A stretch of 59,397 nucleotides of DNA from JAWAAW01 sp038884575. Its GTDB lineage: Archaea > Nanobdellota > Nanobdellia > Woesearchaeales > ARS49. The stretch lies in assembly GCA_038884575.1 (NCBI GenBank), contig JAWABQ010000004.1, positions 1 to 59,397 on the forward strand, given 5' to 3'. Shown one piece after another: positions 1-8,450 of the stretch. Position 1 is the first letter of the stretch; every line of letters begins with the position of its first letter. The notes under the pieces are model-generated. The model worked only from the letters and a program-made list of their open reading frames with translations, was not told where the DNA came from and did not search any database. A program made the translations under genes and the position numbers.

Positions 1-1
1 A

Positions 2-658
2 CTGCTTGAGATAGACAGCCCTGGCGGAAGCCCTGTGGCAACAGAGGAAATAGCAAGGGCAGTCAAGGACGCAAACAAGACAGTTGTTGCAGTAATCCGC
101 GAAACAGGCGCTTCAGGCGCATACTGGGTCGCATCAGCAGCAGACTACATCTTCGCTAGCAAAATGTCATTGACGGGAAGCATAGGCGTTGCAGGCTCAA
201 GGCTTGAGTTTGCAGGGCTGCTGAAGGACTACAACGTAACTTACCGCAGGCTCGTGTCAGGCCAGTACAAGGACGCAGGCACGCGATGGAAGGAAATGAC
301 CCCTGAGGAAGAGGCATTGTTCCAGAAAATGCTTGACGAGGTATACAACGAATTCATAAATTCCGTTGCAGAAAACAGGAACATGCCTGTTGAAAAAGTA
401 AAAGAGCTCGCAAACGGCTTTGTGCTCACAGGCGCGCAGGCAAAGAATGCAGGGCTTGTTGACGCAATAGGAAACAAGGACGACGCAATCAAGTACATAG
501 AGCAAAAGCTCAACATTACAGCAAAAACTTATGAGTTCAAGAAGAAAAAGCCCTTATTTGAGGAAATTATCGGCATATCCAGCTACAACATCGGCAGGGG
601 CATAGGCGCAGAATTAACACAGGCAAGTGTTTCTGAATCAGTGAAGATAACAACTTGA
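2..658 (+). CDS. sppA: signal peptide peptidase SppA-type serine protease (5' end cut off)
   Basis: The reading frame is open from the first bases of the window and the true start lies outside it. The visible protein is the C-terminal part of an S49 (SppA) membrane-bound protease, which degrades cleaved signal peptides and other membrane peptides. The entry motif LEIDSPGGSP is followed by ETGASGAYWVASAAD, which holds the Ser nucleophile of the family (GASGAY). SGQYKDAGTRWKEMTPEE carries the Lys of the Ser/Lys dyad. A GTG at position 35 lies inside the conserved domain and is not the start. The gene ends head-to-head with the reverse gene at 659 with no spacing. The family is clear; only the N-terminal membrane anchor cannot be judged. 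Confidence 0.9.
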   Translation: MLEIDSPGGSPVATEEIARAVKDANKTVVAVIRETGASGAYWVASAADYIFASKMSLTGSIGVAGSRLEFAGLLKDYNVTYRRLVSGQYKDAGTRWKEMTPEEEALFQKMLDEVYNEFINSVAENRNMPVEKVKELANGFVLTGAQAKNAGLVDAIGNKDDAIKYIEQKLNITAKTYEFKKKKPLFEEIIGISSYNIGRGIGAELTQASVSESVKITT

Positions 659-1357
659 TTACTTCAGTGCAAACCCCTTAGTCCCCATCCAAATCGGCAC
701 TTCATACCCTTCTGGAACGTGCTTGAACTTCACAATGCCTTCAGAAACCAAGTCATTTATGCTCACAATTCCTGCCTTCTGGTCATCCATTCGCGGGCAG
801 GCAGTGTTGACCCAGCAGTCAATGAAGTTAAAGTCCTCCAGATGCCTGAAATCAAAAGTGTCGCAGGCAAAAATAAAGTATTCCTTGTCCCCTTTTTTCT
901 TCAACTGCAGTGCCCTTTGCAGGTTTTTCTGCCCTGGTTTTGTGCTCACAATAATCCCAACACTTTTTGCATTCAAAAACTTCAAGACAGCACCCTTCCT
1001 TGCCTTTTCATAAGCCAAAACTTCGTTCTTGTCAAGCTCCTTGAACTCGTTTGTGTAAGGATTAAAGCAAAAAACAGGCTTTTTTGACTGGATTGCGACA
1101 TTTATCGGGTGAAAAACACCACTGCCGACAAACAGGTAAGCATCAACCCTTGAAGCAAGCTTTAATGCCATTGCTGCATTGCAACCAAGCACCTGTCCGC
1201 CTGCAATTGAGCCAGGAACCTGCTTCACAATAGCCGGAATTTGGTTGGCGAACTGAATGCTTGCAACAACACCAACTTTCCTGGGCAGTTTTTTCAGCAC
1301 AGCACGAGGAATAACAACCTTTCTTGTGCTGTGCGCATGAATGAACAATGTTTTCAT
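659..1357 (-). CDS. Dph2-like diphthamide synthase lacking the first domain
   Basis: The 232-residue protein matches domains 2 and 3 of archaeal Dph2, the non-canonical radical-SAM [4Fe-4S] enzyme that transfers 3-amino-3-carboxypropyl from SAM to the EF-2 histidine in the first step of diphthamide synthesis. Cys59 in GGQVLGC and Cys187 in NTACPRM match the second and third cluster cysteines. The first domain, about 95 residues including the GACD cysteine, is absent. A TATA box about 27 bases upstream of the ATG suggests a leaderless mRNA from exactly this start. The upstream frame encodes an unrelated protein, so a simple frameshift is unlikely. The aEF2 in this window keeps the target His (AIHRGPAQ). 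The fragment may act with a separate domain-1 protein, or may have lost activity. Confidence 0.75.
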   Translation of the reverse strand: MKTLFIHAHSTRKVVIPRAVLKKLPRKVGVVASIQFANQIPAIVKQVPGSIAGGQVLGCNAAMALKLASRVDAYLFVGSGVFHPINVAIQSKKPVFCFNPYTNEFKELDKNEVLAYEKARKGAVLKFLNAKSVGIIVSTKPGQKNLQRALQLKKKGDKEYFIFACDTFDFRHLEDFNFIDCWVNTACPRMDDQKAGIVSINDLVSEGIVKFKHVPEGYEVPIWMGTKGFALK

Positions 1358-1376
1358 AAAGAAAAGTTGCAGGACA

Positions 1377-1388
1377 CTATTTATAAAC
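1377..1388 (-). promoter_or_regulatory. TATA box for the Dph2-like gene
   Basis: On the reverse strand a TTTATAAATA element sits about 27 bases upstream of the ATG at 1357. This is the spacing expected for an archaeal promoter with a transcript that starts at or near the start codon. It supports 1357 as the genuine start. Confidence 0.55.
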
Positions 1389-1393
1389 CTGTC

Positions 1394-1888
1394 TCAGGAA
1401 GACGCATTCAGGCGCACAAGTAGTGCAAGGCTTTCCTCATACTCGCTGATATCGCTCTGCGTGTACTGGTCTGGCTTTTCCCTGACGTACTTGACAAGGT
1501 TCTCGAAAAACTCCTTCCTTGCAGCCACATATCTCCTGAACGCATTTGCCGAAACAAGCTCAATTGATGCAGCGCAAAGCTCAATGTCAAGGGCATCAAT
1601 GCACCTAATCTTGTTGTCAGCGCCGTTTTCAGCATATTCCACAAACTCGTGGAATGCCCATAATTTCTTGTACGGCTCATAAACCTCATCGCTCACGCCA
1701 ATAACATATCCATCCTCTTTCTTGCCTGCGCACACATAAGCAAAGCAGGGCAGGTCTGGATTGCGCTGCTGCGGAATGTCAAAGAATTCCAGTTTCTTGC
1801 CAGCAACATTCACCTTGTTCAGGCGGTAAAACAGGTTTTTGAACATTTGGCGCGCTGTTTCAATGTTATCTTTTGAATAAACCTTCAT
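1394..1888 (-). CDS. hypothetical protein, 164 aa
   Basis: I do not recognise the family. It is a soluble, mixed-charge protein without signal peptide or membrane segment. It contains several aromatic and acidic stretches, with WAFHEFVEYAE in the middle. That segment resembles but does not match a zinc-protease HExxH. The C-terminal half is predicted helical (RRYVAARKEFFENLVKYVREK). It lies six bases downstream of the nuclease gene at 1895 and probably belongs to the same transcript, which runs from the glycosylase gene near 5317. Codon use resembles its neighbours. Confidence 0.65.
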   Translation of the reverse strand: MKVYSKDNIETARQMFKNLFYRLNKVNVAGKKLEFFDIPQQRNPDLPCFAYVCAGKKEDGYVIGVSDEVYEPYKKLWAFHEFVEYAENGADNKIRCIDALDIELCAASIELVSANAFRRYVAARKEFFENLVKYVREKPDQYTQSDISEYEESLALLVRLNASS

Positions 1889-1894
1889 AGGATA

Positions 1895-2653
1895 TTATTC
1901 CTTTCTTCCGTTTATAAATGTTCTTGCCCACAATTCCCTTACTGCATAATCAGCAAGAGGCTTCAAATTCACAATGTCCTCCTCATTATACCTGATCAGC
2001 GTGTTCAAATAATCAGTATCCTTTGTTGCCCTGAACTGCTCCCACAAATAAACAGCGTCACTTCCGGAAACACCCTCAACATCATCAGCCCTCTTTATTC
2101 CGCGCTGTTTTTCAATCGCCTTAAGTCCGCCAGTCAGGCCAATGCGCGAGCAGACATGCCGCAAGTCAATGTGCGGCTTGTGCAGGCGCAGCCCAAAAAA
2201 GCGCTCAATCACAGGCAAATCAAAACTGCTGCCGTTGAAAGTCACAACCATTTTTGCCTTTTGCAACTCCCTCTCAATAAGGCTCCTGTCAAGGTTGTAT
2301 CCACGGATAAAAGTTTTTGTGTCATTGCCATCATACAGCCCAACCACGGTAATGCTCCCATAATAACCATTTGTTTCAATGTCAAGAAAAACAGCATCAT
2401 CCCTCAAATGGTCATACAAGCGCCAATGCTCTGATGAAGGAATGCTTTTTGACAAATAATTCAGGTTCTCATTCCACAACTCATTCTTGAACTCGTGAAT
2501 CTTGGCATTAGCCTGCTCTTTTCTCCCTGCAGAAAAGCCCTTTATGCTTTTTGCCTCAACAAAAGAATTCCAGTCATGCACTCCCTGAGCCCAGATTTTC
2601 TGCTCTGTTGCCAGTCTCACTTTGGGCAAAAAAAGAAACGTGTTGCGAAGCAT
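1895..2653 (-). CDS. RNase H-fold DEDD exonuclease-like protein (YprB type)
   Basis: The C-terminal two thirds have the DEDD exonuclease pattern of the YprB / RNase_H_2 family: FLDIETNG (Asp91, Glu93), then VVTFNGSSFDLPV with the second Asp, and finally YNEEDIVNL with the last catalytic Asp. The family hydrolyses nucleic acid 3' ends with two metal ions; the cellular substrate is unknown. The N terminus has a segment (RLATEQKIWAQGVHDWNSF) seen in other archaeal members. The open frame extends to a TTG at 2665, but the ATG at 2653, giving MLRNTFLFLP, fits homologues better. It lies in the reverse-strand cluster with Nth and Ogg, which suggests a role in DNA repair or nucleic-acid turnover. Confidence 0.75.
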   Translation of the reverse strand: MLRNTFLFLPKVRLATEQKIWAQGVHDWNSFVEAKSIKGFSAGRKEQANAKIHEFKNELWNENLNYLSKSIPSSEHWRLYDHLRDDAVFLDIETNGYYGSITVVGLYDGNDTKTFIRGYNLDRSLIERELQKAKMVVTFNGSSFDLPVIERFFGLRLHKPHIDLRHVCSRIGLTGGLKAIEKQRGIKRADDVEGVSGSDAVYLWEQFRATKDTDYLNTLIRYNEEDIVNLKPLADYAVRELWARTFINGRKE

Positions 2654-2715
2654 AACAGCCAGCAATACCCTGCCTGCTTAAAAAATCTCAGTATCCCTGT
2701 CCAGTGACCAGTGGC

Positions 2716-3240
2716 TTATTCCCGTTCTGGCGCAGAATCCTGCTTTTTCTCTTCCTTTTCAGGCTCTTTCCTCTTGTAATCATCCCTGAGGAACTGCGGC
2801 TGATAATACTCGCGATGCCTTATTTCCCCAGGAGCCCTTATCCCACAGTCAGGAACCCTTGACCTGTCGCCTGAAATAAAAGAAAGCCCGAACGCAAGAC
2901 CCAATGCGCAGACAGGGACAAGCCAGGAAAAACTTTTTTCGCGCTCAGGCATTTTTTCCTCTGCAAGCTGGGCAAGGCTCTTTGTTGCACTATCATCCAT
3001 TCCAAGCCTTGCGCGCTCCTCAGCAAGAGTCAATGCCTCAAGAATGTCATACTCCCTGCCTGCATAAACGCAATCGCGGGATGCTTGCGGGTTGTTCTTC
3101 AGCTTTGCATAATCAAGCATCAGCATAACATGCGCCTTGTCAGCGCAAATTAGTCCATGACCAACATCAGAAAGAAGGGTCTTGTACTTCCTTTCAAATT
3201 CCAGCTCCTGCCTCTCAATATCTGAATACGGCTGTTCCAT
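2716..3240 (-). CDS. hypothetical single-span membrane protein
   Basis: The family is unknown. The first 100 residues are soluble and helical (DIERQELEFERKYKTLL; LEALTLAEERARLGMDD). One transmembrane helix follows (FSWLVPVCALGLAFGLSFISG), and then a charged tail rich in Lys, Glu and Arg. The ATG at 3240 is preferred over the GTG at 3249 because GGGGTGA lies just upstream as a ribosome binding site. The gene starts 14 bases after the stop of the methyltransferase-like gene, so the two are probably cotranscribed. The charged tail could bind nucleic acid or a partner, but nothing specific can be read from it. Confidence 0.65.
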   Translation of the reverse strand: MEQPYSDIERQELEFERKYKTLLSDVGHGLICADKAHVMLMLDYAKLKNNPQASRDCVYAGREYDILEALTLAEERARLGMDDSATKSLAQLAEEKMPEREKSFSWLVPVCALGLAFGLSFISGDRSRVPDCGIRAPGEIRHREYYQPQFLRDDYKRKEPEKEEKKQDSAPERE

Positions 3241-3254
3241 TATCTTCACCCCGC

Positions 3255-3860
3255 TCAGTATATGTAAGGTATCAGTTTCCTTGTCCTGTTCATATAGTTT
3301 GCGTATTCTTTGCCGTATTTCTCAATCAGCACCCTGTCCCTTGAGCTCACCCTGTATGCTGTTGCCAGAAGCAAAAGCACTGTGAAAACAAGCATGAACT
3401 TCAATGAAAGCGCGCACGCAAGGCCGGCAACAACAAGCAATAATCCAAGGTCGCGCGGATTCCTTATTGTTGCATAAATCCCGTTTGTCGAGTAAGGGGG
3501 CAATTCCTCTTTTGGCTCAAGAACCTGCAAGAACCACAAAAACTGCTTTCTTGCAACCATTGCCTTAAGCCAAGTGTTAAAGCCGAGCGCAAGAAGCACA
3601 AGCCCAACAACAGCCATTGAAGTGTATTCTGCTGACATCACAGGATTGCCGCTCTTTACATATTCCCCGATGCCAACACCAAGAGTCAAAAGGAATGTGA
3701 GGAGCCAAACCCATTTTGCCTCATCCTTCACCTGCGACTTATGATGATGCGCCCACTGAAGCACTTTTGTCCTGAACAATTCCCTGAACATAAGCAGTAT
3801 TGACATTGCCAAAAACAGCACTGCAACAGCCAAAAGCGGAATCCACAGCCACACTTCCAT
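3255..3860 (-). CDS. isoprenylcysteine carboxyl methyltransferase-like membrane protein
   Basis: A polytopic protein with about five membrane helices. The C-terminal half has the ICMT/phospholipid-methyltransferase pattern: a helix ending YSTNGIYATIRNPRDLG, a hydrophobic hairpin, then SSRDRVLIEKYGKEYANYMNRTRKLIPY. In this family the R(H/N)P and late E(..)YxxY segments bind SAM and the lipid or prenyl substrate. Which lipid or protein is methylated cannot be told. The start is supported by GAGGTGA seven bases upstream of the ATG. It overlaps neither neighbour but is only four bases from the nth stop, so it is in the same transcript as the repair genes. Confidence 0.8.
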   Translation of the reverse strand: MEVWLWIPLLAVAVLFLAMSILLMFRELFRTKVLQWAHHHKSQVKDEAKWVWLLTFLLTLGVGIGEYVKSGNPVMSAEYTSMAVVGLVLLALGFNTWLKAMVARKQFLWFLQVLEPKEELPPYSTNGIYATIRNPRDLGLLLVVAGLACALSLKFMLVFTVLLLLATAYRVSSRDRVLIEKYGKEYANYMNRTRKLIPYIY

Positions 3861-3864
3861 AGTC

Positions 3865-4515
3865 TCACCTCGATTTTAGCACTGAAATGCGCTTGCAGTA
3901 TTTAATTATTGGGCATTTTGAGCAAAAAGGCGACACTGGAACACAAATGCCCTTGCCGTGGCTCACAAATGCCTCATTGACAACAAGCCAGTGCTTCCTC
4001 GGCACAATCCTCTCAAGAGCAAGCTCTGTCTTCTCAGGGCTTTTTGTTTTCACCCAGCCCAATCTATTTGAAACCCTGTGCACGTGCGTATCAACAGGCA
4101 GTGCAGGCACGCCAAAAGCATAAACAAGCACGCAATTAGCCACTTTCCTTCCAACACCAGGCAGTTCAAGCAGTTTATCCAGTTCCTGAGGCACTTTTCC
4201 ACCAAACTTTTTCATTAACATTCTTGAGGCATTAATGACATTCCTTGACTTGTTGTTGTAAAAACCAATCTTTCTGATTATCTTTGCCACATCAGCCTTC
4301 TTGGCGATAGCAAGCCTGGCTGCAGTCGGATACTTCCTGAACAAATCAGCAGCAACAACCTCAGTAACCTCATCCTTTGCACGCGCGCTCAAAATCGTCG
4401 ATATCAACACCTTGAACGCATCATACTTCTGCCCAAGCCTGCCAAGCATTGTCTTTTTGCCCTGCGACTTAAGAAGTTTTTTCAAAACAATGTCAATCTC
4501 AGCGTGGCTTACCAT
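3865..4515 (-). CDS. nth: endonuclease III, DNA glycosylase/AP lyase
   Basis: The 216-residue protein has all key parts of endonuclease III, which removes oxidised pyrimidines and cleaves at the abasic site. The helix-hairpin-helix is LELPGVGRKVANC, with the catalytic Lys in GRKVAN. The catalytic Asp is in PVDTHVHRVSNRLG. The C-terminal [4Fe-4S] loop has the C-x6-C-x2-C-x5-C spacing (GICVPVSPFCSKCPIIKYC). The start at 4515 (MVSHAEID) is fixed by GGAGGAG six bases upstream and overlaps the ogg stop by 17 bases, which suggests translational coupling. A longer frame to 4590 only adds sequence lying inside ogg. Two base-excision glycosylases in tandem form a repair module. Confidence 0.95.
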   Translation of the reverse strand: MVSHAEIDIVLKKLLKSQGKKTMLGRLGQKYDAFKVLISTILSARAKDEVTEVVAADLFRKYPTAARLAIAKKADVAKIIRKIGFYNNKSRNVINASRMLMKKFGGKVPQELDKLLELPGVGRKVANCVLVYAFGVPALPVDTHVHRVSNRLGWVKTKSPEKTELALERIVPRKHWLVVNEAFVSHGKGICVPVSPFCSKCPIIKYCKRISVLKSR

Positions 4516-5317
4516 GCATTCTCCTCCAATGATACAAATACTGCTGGGCATAGCCTGCCATCCTGCCCCATTTTTTCCTCCCGAAATCACCCATCTGATT
4601 AAGCTTCATCTTTTTTGCCTCTGGATAACACTCTTTCAACACCCTTTCCATCCAGACATCAACAGGAAAGCTCTCGGTAAAGCCCAAGGAAAACAAAAGA
4701 ATGCAGTCAGCAACCTTTTCCCCAATCCCAGGAAGCTCCATTAATTTCTCTCTCGCCTGCTTGTAAGTCAGTTTTCTCAATCCCGCAAACCAAACATCAC
4801 TCACTCTTGCATTAACGCCAGCAATATACTTTGCCCTGAAACCAACACTGCACTTCTTCAGCTTTGCAATATCTTTCAAAGCACCAGGAGAAGGGAATGT
4901 GTAAAACTTTTTACCCCTGAAAATCACTGGCTTGCCAAACTTTTCAGCAATGCATTCCATGTTCTTCTTAATTTTCTTTATGTTTGAGAACTGCGAGCAA
5001 AGGAATCCAACAGTGCACTCCCAAGGGTCCTGCCTTATGATGCGAAGACCTGGATATTTCTTAATCGCGATCCTGAGCGCAGGGTCTTTAGACAATTGGT
5101 GCATTATTTCAAGATAATTCTCATCAAGCCCGAAAAAATGCCTGACAAAACGCTCAGAAGCGCCCTCAAAAAACAGCTTATTACCATCCTGGCGAGCCCT
5201 GAAAACCTTCTCCCTGGTAACTATATAATACCAGCCATCATGCAGGTGATGCCTGAAAAACTGGCCGGAATCAAGAGTATGAAGAAGATTGAAACCAAAG
5301 CACTTGATTAACCCCAT
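4499..5317 (-). CDS. ogg: 8-oxoguanine DNA glycosylase (OGG1 type)
   Basis: The 272-residue protein aligns with the OGG1 branch of the HhH-GPD superfamily, which excises 8-oxoguanine opposite cytosine. The N-terminal beta domain (LDSGQFFRHHLHDGWYYIV) matches OGG1. The hairpin LMELPGIGEKVADCILLFSL holds the catalytic Lys, and SFPVDVWMERV the catalytic Asp. DPWECTVGFLCSQFSNI corresponds to the conserved stretch that contacts the lesion strand. There is no iron-sulphur loop, as expected for OGG1. A reverse-strand TATA-like CTATTAAAG about 28 bases upstream of the ATG suggests leaderless transcription. It is the first gene of the run that continues into nth and beyond. Confidence 0.92.
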   Translation of the reverse strand: MGLIKCFGFNLLHTLDSGQFFRHHLHDGWYYIVTREKVFRARQDGNKLFFEGASERFVRHFFGLDENYLEIMHQLSKDPALRIAIKKYPGLRIIRQDPWECTVGFLCSQFSNIKKIKKNMECIAEKFGKPVIFRGKKFYTFPSPGALKDIAKLKKCSVGFRAKYIAGVNARVSDVWFAGLRKLTYKQAREKLMELPGIGEKVADCILLFSLGFTESFPVDVWMERVLKECYPEAKKMKLNQMGDFGRKKWGRMAGYAQQYLYHWRRMHGKPR

Positions 5318-5363
5318 ATTAAAGCTGAAAATGTATTTGCTTTAATAGTTTTATCATCACAAT

Positions 5364-5376
5364 AAAATTTATAAAC
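5364..5376 (+). promoter_or_regulatory. TATA box for the first ribonucleotide reductase gene
   Basis: AAAATTTATAAAC is a good archaeal TATA box. Transcription would start near 5393-5396, leaving a leader of about 40 bases with GAGGAT just before the ATG at 5434. The divergent ogg promoter is in the same 116-base gap. No cobalamin riboswitch-like conserved box is visible. Confidence 0.6.
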
Positions 5377-5433
5377 CCTTCCCCCAGTTTCAGTCAAATA
5401 CAAAAAAAGAGGGCTTGGTTAAAGAGGATAAAA

Positions 5434-8283
5434 ATGGGGTTGACGACCAACAGCGATTCTGCAAAGGCAGTTGAGGACTTGTTTTCATCTGAGATTGAAT
5501 TTAATGACAAGCGGCTGAAAATAAGCAGGCGCTTCACCAGACCAGGAGTGCACCCTTTTGATGAGCTTGAGTACGAAAAGCGCTCCTCTGTCATTGCAGA
5601 GCCTGACGGCAAGGTCGTATTCAAGCTTGAAGGCGCTGAAATCCCAAAAAACTGGTCCCAACTTGCAACAGACATAGTGGTATCAAAATACTTCAGAAAG
5701 GCCGGAGTGCCTGGAACAGGGCACGAAACAAGCGTAAGGCAGGTCATCCACAGAATTACAAACACAATACGCCTTGCAGGGGAGTCAATGGGCTACTTCC
5801 AGACAGCAGAAGACGCAGACACTTTTGAAATGGAGCTCGCGCACATCCTAATCAACCAGAAAGGGGCGTTTAACTCGCCAGTATGGTTCAACTGCGGGCT
5901 TTACCACCAGTACGGAATCTCAGGAACAGGCGGAAACTGGTACTGGGACTTTGACAGCCAGAGCATCCAGAAGACATCAGGGGCATATGCCAGACCGCAA
6001 TGCTCTGCGTGCTTCATCCAGTCAATACAGGACGACCTCATGAGCATCTTTGACCTTGTCAAGAGCGAGGCAAGGCTGTTCAAGTACGGCTCTGGCTCAG
6101 GCACAAACTTCTCCGCATTAAGGAGCAAGTACGAAAAGCTCGCAGGCGGAGGAACAAGCTCGGGCCTAATGACCTTTTTAGCAGTATTTGACCGCGCAGC
6201 AGGCTCGATGAAGTCAGGGGGGACAACAAGAAGGGCAGCAAAAATGGTGTGCCTTGACCTTGACCACCCTGAAATAATTGACTTCATAAACTGGAAAGTC
6301 AATGAGGAAAAGAAAGTCAAGGTATTGGTCGCAGCAGGATACCCGGCAGACTTCAACGGTGAGGCATACCAGACAGTCGCGGGCCAGAACTCAAACAACT
6401 CAGTAAGGGTTCCTGACGAGTTCATGCAGGCATACCTCACAGGCGGAAAGTGGAAGACAAGGTTCCGCACAACAGGCGAAGTCCACAAGGAATATGATGC
6501 GAGGGATATGATGCGGCAGATAGCGCAGGCAGCATGGGCGTGCGCAGACCCGGGAATCCAGTTTGACACAATAATAAACGACTGGCACACCTGCCCGAAC
6601 ACAGACAGGATAAAGGCAAGCAACCCGTGCAGCGAGTACATGTTCCTTGACGACTCATCCTGCAACCTTGCAAGCATAAACCTCATGAAGTTCCTGAATG
6701 AGGATGGAAGCTTTGACATTGAGGGATACAGGCACGCGTGCAGGATATTGCTGATTGCGCAGGAAATACTGGTTGACTTTGCAAGCTATCCCACAAGCTC
6801 AATCGCGAAAAACACCCACGAATTCCGGGCTCTCGGGCTTGGCTACGCAAACCTTGGCACGCTGCTCATGGTAATGGGAGTACCATATGACTCTGACAAG
6901 GGAAGGGCAATTGCAGGCGCTCTCACTGCAATAATGACAGGCCACGCATACTGCGTCTCCTCTGAAATGTCTGCAGTAAAAGGGCCATTCGCAGGATTTG
7001 CAAAAAACAGGGAGCCGATGCTGCGCGTGATGAGAAAGCACAGGGATGCGGCATACAAGATAGACGTAAGGCACTGCCCGCCAGACCTGCTAAAGGCAGC
7101 AAGGGATGACTGGGACAATGCGGTGGAGCTTGGGGAAAAATACGGCTACAGGAACGCGCAGGTGACAGTGCTTGCTCCGACAGGGACAATCGGGCTGCTG
7201 ATGGACTGCGACACAACAGGGGTTGAGCCAGACTTCTCGCTCGTCAAGTACAAGAAGCTTGCAGGCGGAGGCTTCTTCAAGATAATCAACCAAAGCATCC
7301 CAAGGGCGCTGAGGATGCTCGGCTACCTTGATGATGAAATCAAGGACATACAGGCACACATACTTGAGACAGGCACTATAGAAGGCGCGCCGCACATCAA
7401 GGAGGAGCACCTTGCGGTTTTTGACTGCGCGAACAAGTGCGGCAATGGAAAGCGCTTCATAAACCCAATGGGGCACATCAGGATGATGGCAGCAATCCAG
7501 CCATTCCTCTCAGGCTCCCTTTCAAAGACAGTCAACCTGCCAAATGAGACAACAGTTGAGGACATTGAGAAAATATATGTGGACAGCTGGAAGCTCGGCT
7601 TAAAGGCAGTTGCAGTCTACCGCGACGGGTGCAAACTGTCACAGCCACTGACAGCAGGCACAAAGGAAAAGACAGAAGCACAGGCAGACAAGCCCAGGAC
7701 AGCAGACTCAAAAACACTGCCATCAAGAAGAGCAGGGCTGACAGTTGACTCTGTTGTTGCAGGAAACAGGCTGATGATACGTACAGGAGAGTTCCCAGAT
7801 GGCTCGCTTGCGGAATTCAGCATAGACATGCACAAGGAAGGCTCGCCAATGAGGGGCCTGATGAACTGCATAGCACAGGCAGTATCAATAGGGCTGCAGC
7901 ACGGAGTCCCTCTTGAGAAATTCGTTGACGCATTCACGTTCACGCGCTTTGAGCCTGCAGGAATGACCACGCACCCCAACATCAAGACAAGCACAAGCAT
8001 TGTTGACTTTGTATTCAGGGTGCTCGGACTGGAATACCTGGGCAGGACAGACCTCGTGCACGTCAAGCCAGAGGCAAAAACACCAAAGGCAGAGCCTGCA
8101 TCGCAAAAACTGCCAGCACCAAGCGCCCCAAAGCCAAGCGCACCAGCAGCTGATGCTGTAAGCGCCCACCTGAAGAGCATGTCAGCAGACGCGCCTCCCT
8201 GCCCAAGCTGCGGCCACTTCACAGTCAGAAGCGGAACCTGCTACAAGTGCGTCAACTGCGGCTCAACAACAGGATGTTCGTAA
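5434..8283 (+). CDS. nrdJ: class II (adenosylcobalamin-dependent) ribonucleotide reductase with TSCPD domain
   Basis: The 949-residue protein reduces ribonucleotides to deoxyribonucleotides using AdoCbl. There is no N-terminal ATP cone. The redox Cys193 lies in CSACFIQS. The finger loop NPCSEYMFLDDSSCNL carries the thiyl Cys399 and the partner Cys410, eleven residues apart as in known class II enzymes, with Asn and Glu in their usual places. The barrel end has APTGTIGLLMDCDTTGVEP. A low-complexity linker follows, then a TSCPD domain (roughly 765-870), a Pro/Ala linker, and a C-terminal cysteine-rich tail CPSCGHF...CYKCVNCGSTTGCS, likely the zinc ribbon and redox shuttle. No intein is present. 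The adenosyltransferase two genes downstream supplies the cofactor. Confidence 0.95.
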   Translation: MGLTTNSDSAKAVEDLFSSEIEFNDKRLKISRRFTRPGVHPFDELEYEKRSSVIAEPDGKVVFKLEGAEIPKNWSQLATDIVVSKYFRKAGVPGTGHETSVRQVIHRITNTIRLAGESMGYFQTAEDADTFEMELAHILINQKGAFNSPVWFNCGLYHQYGISGTGGNWYWDFDSQSIQKTSGAYARPQCSACFIQSIQDDLMSIFDLVKSEARLFKYGSGSGTNFSALRSKYEKLAGGGTSSGLMTFLAVFDRAAGSMKSGGTTRRAAKMVCLDLDHPEIIDFINWKVNEEKKVKVLVAAGYPADFNGEAYQTVAGQNSNNSVRVPDEFMQAYLTGGKWKTRFRTTGEVHKEYDARDMMRQIAQAAWACADPGIQFDTIINDWHTCPNTDRIKASNPCSEYMFLDDSSCNLASINLMKFLNEDGSFDIEGYRHACRILLIAQEILVDFASYPTSSIAKNTHEFRALGLGYANLGTLLMVMGVPYDSDKGRAIAGALTAIMTGHAYCVSSEMSAVKGPFAGFAKNREPMLRVMRKHRDAAYKIDVRHCPPDLLKAARDDWDNAVELGEKYGYRNAQVTVLAPTGTIGLLMDCDTTGVEPDFSLVKYKKLAGGGFFKIINQSIPRALRMLGYLDDEIKDIQAHILETGTIEGAPHIKEEHLAVFDCANKCGNGKRFINPMGHIRMMAAIQPFLSGSLSKTVNLPNETTVEDIEKIYVDSWKLGLKAVAVYRDGCKLSQPLTAGTKEKTEAQADKPRTADSKTLPSRRAGLTVDSVVAGNRLMIRTGEFPDGSLAEFSIDMHKEGSPMRGLMNCIAQAVSIGLQHGVPLEKFVDAFTFTRFEPAGMTTHPNIKTSTSIVDFVFRVLGLEYLGRTDLVHVKPEAKTPKAEPASQKLPAPSAPKPSAPAADAVSAHLKSMSADAPPCPSCGHFTVRSGTCYKCVNCGSTTGCS

Positions 8284-8398
8284 AAACTTCATTAAATGAA
8301 TACTGCTAATAACATCTCCTTACAGTCGCGGTGCCAACGATAATTGAATTTCTTTCTGTGCATTGCTTGGGGCTGTTGTTTAATGAGCGTATCGCAAA

Positions 8399-8423
8399 GC
8401 TTAAAAATCCAGAGTTCTAGAAC
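8399..8423 (+). promoter_or_regulatory. promoter with palindromic operator candidate upstream of the second RNR gene
   Basis: A TATA box (GCTTAAAAA, 8399-8407) is followed by the perfect palindrome GTTCTAGAAC (8414-8423), which lies between the TATA box and the expected start of transcription near 8427. A repressor bound there would block initiation. The second RNR gene therefore has its own promoter and is not simply read through from the first. The rest of the 167-base gap shows nothing recognisable. Confidence 0.4.
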
Positions 8424-8450
8424 ATCCTCGGGGGAAAATTTCAGGATATT

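Noticed and set aside
5901..6719. Long antisense frame (272 codons) opposite the first ribonucleotide reductase gene
   Set aside because: It is a shadow of the strongly biased codons of the sense gene. It has no promoter or ribosome binding site and resembles no protein.
7617..8222. Antisense frame of 201 codons opposite the RNR C-terminal region
   Set aside because: Same cause; composition mirrors the Ala/Pro/Lys-rich linker of the sense protein.
8284..8450. Cobalamin riboswitch between the RNR genes
   Set aside because: No conserved B12-box or complex fold is visible; only a TATA box and a palindrome.
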